64,000 bases of DNA. It comes from Symbiodinium natans. Taxonomy: Eukaryota > Sar > Dinophyceae > Suessiales > Symbiodiniaceae. The stretch lies in assembly GCA_905221605.1 (NCBI GenBank), contig CAJNDS010000424.1:188478-252477 (forward strand), written 5' to 3'. The position numbers and the translations under genes were made by a program. Shown here piece after piece: positions 61,664 to 64,000 of the stretch. How positions within the stretch are numbered: the first letter of the stretch is position 1; each line of letters starts with the position of its first letter. A model generated the notes under the pieces. The model did no database searches. It had not been told where the DNA came from and saw only the letters and a program-made list of their open reading frames with translations.

Positions 61664-61775
61664 TCCCCGCCTGGCGACGATCGAAGAAGAAGACGAAGCG
61701 CAAGACGAAGAAGACAACGAAGACGAGGTGGCATGCTCTGATTTGAGGTTGAGCGTTGAGCTCGGCTTCAGTCAC
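61664..61775 (+). repeat. Tandem duplication III, copy B, right part, with acidic exon candidate
   Basis: Matches 47545-47690, the second half of copy A. Open frame LATIEEEDEAQDEEDNEDEV, then ACSDLRLSVELGFS, suggests an acidic exon that in copy A ends in a stop. Marks where host DNA resumes after the insertion. Confidence 0.75.
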
Positions 61776-61779
61776 CCTC

Positions 61780-62820
61780 CTCAAGCAACTTCCCTAACCC
61801 TAAACCTAAACGTGCAAAACGCGAAAGGGTTCCTTAAAGCAGCCCTGATCTTAAGAAGGCCTGGGGAATCTGAGGGCTCCAAACCCTAAACCCTAAACCC
61901 TAAACGGGGCACTCCAAGGAGCTTCTGCAAGCTAGGGTCACTGTCGGGAAGGGCCATGTAACATAGTGGCCGGAAGAAATACCAATACTCTTCCCTTTAT
62001 GGTCCCTCTGCATGTATACTATAATTTAATGGCCCTTCCCCCCCCCCCCAAAAAAAAAGCCTACTCTAACCAGTAAGGCCCCAATAGATTATGTGCAAGG
62101 ATCATCTGAGAGGCACCGCGGAGGAGAACTTTGCGAAGTCTAAAACGACAAAACCCTTGTGAGAAGGGTTTAGGGTTTAGGGTTTTGGTGGGGAATAAGA
62201 GCCTTCAACCGTCCGAGCCCCTTCTGTGTCTCTTGGGGCTGTGCCTCCAGACATGTTCACATGTTGTTTAGGGTATCATGTCCGCTCAGGGGTCCGGCGT
62301 TTTTTGTCCCAGGTGCGACGGGGGCCTTTGTTTCTTAGGTGTGGCGGGCCTTTGTTTTTTCTAGGTCTCTAGGTTTTTGTTGTCTTCTTCCCTAGAGTAA
62401 AGAAACCTTCAACGAGTCCTCCTAGTTAAGCTCGAGATCCCCCCAACACCGAAGTCCTCAAAACTTCTCCCCTTCAATCCTCAGCCCTAAAACAAGCCCC
62501 AAACTCCCCCAAACTCCCAAACCCCCCCCAAAAACCCATTCTCTGCAAATCCTAAGCGTAAAGCACTAAGCCTCAACCCCTACATCCCCAAACCCTACAG
62601 GGTTTAAGGGTTTATGGGTGCCCGGAACCCCCAAATCCCTACACCCCTACCCCTGAACCAACACCAGACACTGCCAGGTGTAGGGTTTTGGGGTTTGGGT
62701 TTTGTGAAGCTAAACCCTGAATCCTAAACCCTAAGCCCTGAACTCCTATACTTGCCAAACGCTCGACGCTAAACGCGGAACTGGGTAGGCCGCTGTGGAA
62801 ATTATGCGTCCCCTATTGGA
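61780..62820. other. Repeat-rich spacer
   Basis: Short CCCTAAA runs (61883-61905), a poly-C/poly-A junction near 62040, and degenerate C-strand repeats from 62480 to 62760. No exon recognised. Confidence 0.6.
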
Positions 62821-62826
62821 TCATAC

Positions 62827-62922
62827 TTTATATCCCCCTTGGGAATCATGTTTTGTATTTTGGTTTATATAAAACCCGGATATGAACAAGATTATCTTTA
62901 TTAAGGTTCTAAGGCGGGTATA
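62827..62922. mobile_element. MITE-like element, family B, copy 3
   Basis: TTTATATCCCCCTTGGGAAT at the left, AAGGTTCTAAGGCGGGTATAG at the right, ATATAAAACCC inside. Same layout as the copies at 16998 and 41191. Confidence 0.6.
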
Positions 62923-62967
62923 GTACTTAGGAACACCTTGCTTAGGGTTTTGAACTCGGCCAGGTCG

Positions 62968-63020
62968 CCGAAGCGGAGGCGGCCAAGCTCGGAGAGATCG
63001 GGGGAGCGAAGCGAGGGTCT
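62968..63020 (+). CDS. Unidentified gene, weak exon candidate
   Basis: After TCGGCCAG the frame VAEAEAAKLGEIGGAKRG is open and is followed by a TTTAGGG-like array. Too short to classify. Confidence 0.25.
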
Positions 63021-63463
63021 ATGGTTTAGGGTTTCGGGTTTGGGGTTTGGGGTTTAGGGCTTTGTAGGTGTATAGTATAGAAGGACGCGGGGGTTTATCG
63101 GTGCCAAGTGTTTTTCTCCATTTCGCCCTGTCCTCAGTTCCAGTAGAACCCTCCACGCTCTCTTTGCGAGAGGCACGACAACCACCGTCCCTAAACCCCA
63201 AACCCTGAACCTTAAACCTTAAACCTCAAACCCGAAACCCTAAACCCTAAACCCTAAGCCCTAAACCCTAAACCCCAAGCCCTAAACCCTAAACCCAAAC
63301 ATGCTGCAAGCCCGGCTAAGCTTCCAACCTGGATCCGGAAGTCGATCGAGTGAGAGAGAGACTCAGCCAGAAACAGGTTGAGGGTCAGGGGTTCAGGGTT
63401 CAGGGTCTGACGTTTATAGGATTTAAGGTATATTCCTCATTTAACTTCTAACGAGGTAGGGTC

Positions 63464-63620
63464 GGTAGGACATGTCATGTTTCCCCTTCTTGGGTTTAAG
63501 AGGATCATACTTGGGAATATGTTTCAGAGGGTATGTTTTTGGGGTATGTTTCCCTTATTAGGTTTAAGAGGATCATACTTGGGAATCTTCTTCAGAGGGC
63601 TTTTTTAAGGGCCATCCTAG
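63464..63620. mobile_element. Dispersed repeat family H, two tandem copies
   Basis: CATGTTTCCCCTTCTTGGG and ATGTTTCCCTTATTAGG, each followed by TTTAAGAGGATCATACTTGG and TTCAGAGGG. Relatives occur at 8299-8370 and at the start of DIM1 intron 3. Confidence 0.55.
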
Positions 63621-63836
63621 CAGGCAGTGGCCCAAGTTCTGTCACCCTAAACCCTAAACCCTAAACCCCAAAACACTAAACCCTGAACCCTAAAACCTAA
63701 ACCCTAAACCCTGAACCCTGAACCCTGAACCCTAGACCCTAAACCGTGGGTGCGTGTCACAAGCAGTTCACTCCCAACCTAGTCGGGCTGTCAGACACAG
63801 CACTCCGAAGGTCTCCAAAGCCCGAACTCCTCAACC

Positions 63837-63935
63837 CCAAACCCTAAACCCTAAACCCTAAACCCTAAACCCTAAACCCTAAACCCTAAACCCTAAACCC
63901 TAAACCCTAAACCCTAAACCCTAAACCCTAAACCC
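63837..63935. repeat. CCCTAAA array
   Basis: About 14 perfect units close to the right window edge, followed by CCCTGAA variants. Confidence 0.95.
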
Positions 63936-64000
63936 TGAAACCCTGAAACCCTAAACCCTAAAACCCTACATGGCGTGAAAGGTCAGGCCGCCAGTGCTCC

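Noticed and set aside
1-64000. tRNA, 5S rRNA and snRNA genes
   Set aside because: Reading both strands I saw no cloverleaf with conserved TTCGA-type arm or known snRNA motif; a covariance-model scan could overturn this.

Overview
The window looks like nuclear DNA of a dinoflagellate. Genes are split into very short exons (about 55-120 bp). Splice donors are GT, GC and GA, always with AG acceptors. Coding DNA is GC-rich. The conserved rRNA-dimethylase gene DIM1 is preceded by what looks like a relict dinoflagellate spliced leader. The genus cannot be read from the sequence. The most striking texture is the plant/alveolate telomere unit TTTAGGG/CCCTAAA, present in dozens of internal arrays. These are not telomeres. 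They sit in introns and spacers, with CCCTAAA just left of exons and TTTAGGG just right of them. At several junctions the array itself supplies the GT donor (exon, then GTTTAGGG).

Layout. 1-11.7 kb: many small plus-strand exons of a large REJ/polycystin-like surface protein, open at the left edge. 12.8-14.8 kb: complete DIM1, four exons, 359 codons. 15-20 kb: repeat-rich sequence with a few weak exon candidates. 20.2-21.1 kb: an intronless 326-aa gene with a ParB/sulfiredoxin-like N-terminus. 21.9-26.7 kb: exons of an unidentified plus-strand gene. 26.8-33.4 kb and 42.2-47.1 kb: two tandem segmental duplications of exon-intron modules, with an inverted copy near 33.3 kb. 33.9-41.1 kb: further small exons, including a phase-consistent four-exon chain at 36.3-37.2 kb, plus microsatellites and MITE-like elements.

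48,059-61,622 is a 13.56-kb insertion free of telomere-like arrays and bounded by 13-bp terminal inverted repeats. It lies inside the second copy of a local tandem duplication, whose remainder resumes at 61.66 kb. Its minus-strand genes include a Helitron-type replication initiator region (zinc-binding/DUF6570-like segment, Helitron_like_N with an HPH motif), a C2H2 protein, a tandemly triplicated SAP-like exon, a Cys-rich protein, a dual-specificity-phosphatase-like cargo gene and an AP2-like/ASCH-like cargo gene. I see no PIF1-type helicase. The right third is minisatellite blocks, and ATGCACTT iterations occur near both ends.

Small TIR elements recur through the introns. One family ends in CTTGGTAGCCCAG/CTGGGCTACCAAG and so carries a potential GT donor and AG acceptor in its own termini. 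In the REJ gene one copy coincides with a whole 121-bp intron. Together with exon-sequence duplications at DIM1 introns, this suggests that transposable elements and telomere-like arrays have been building introns here.
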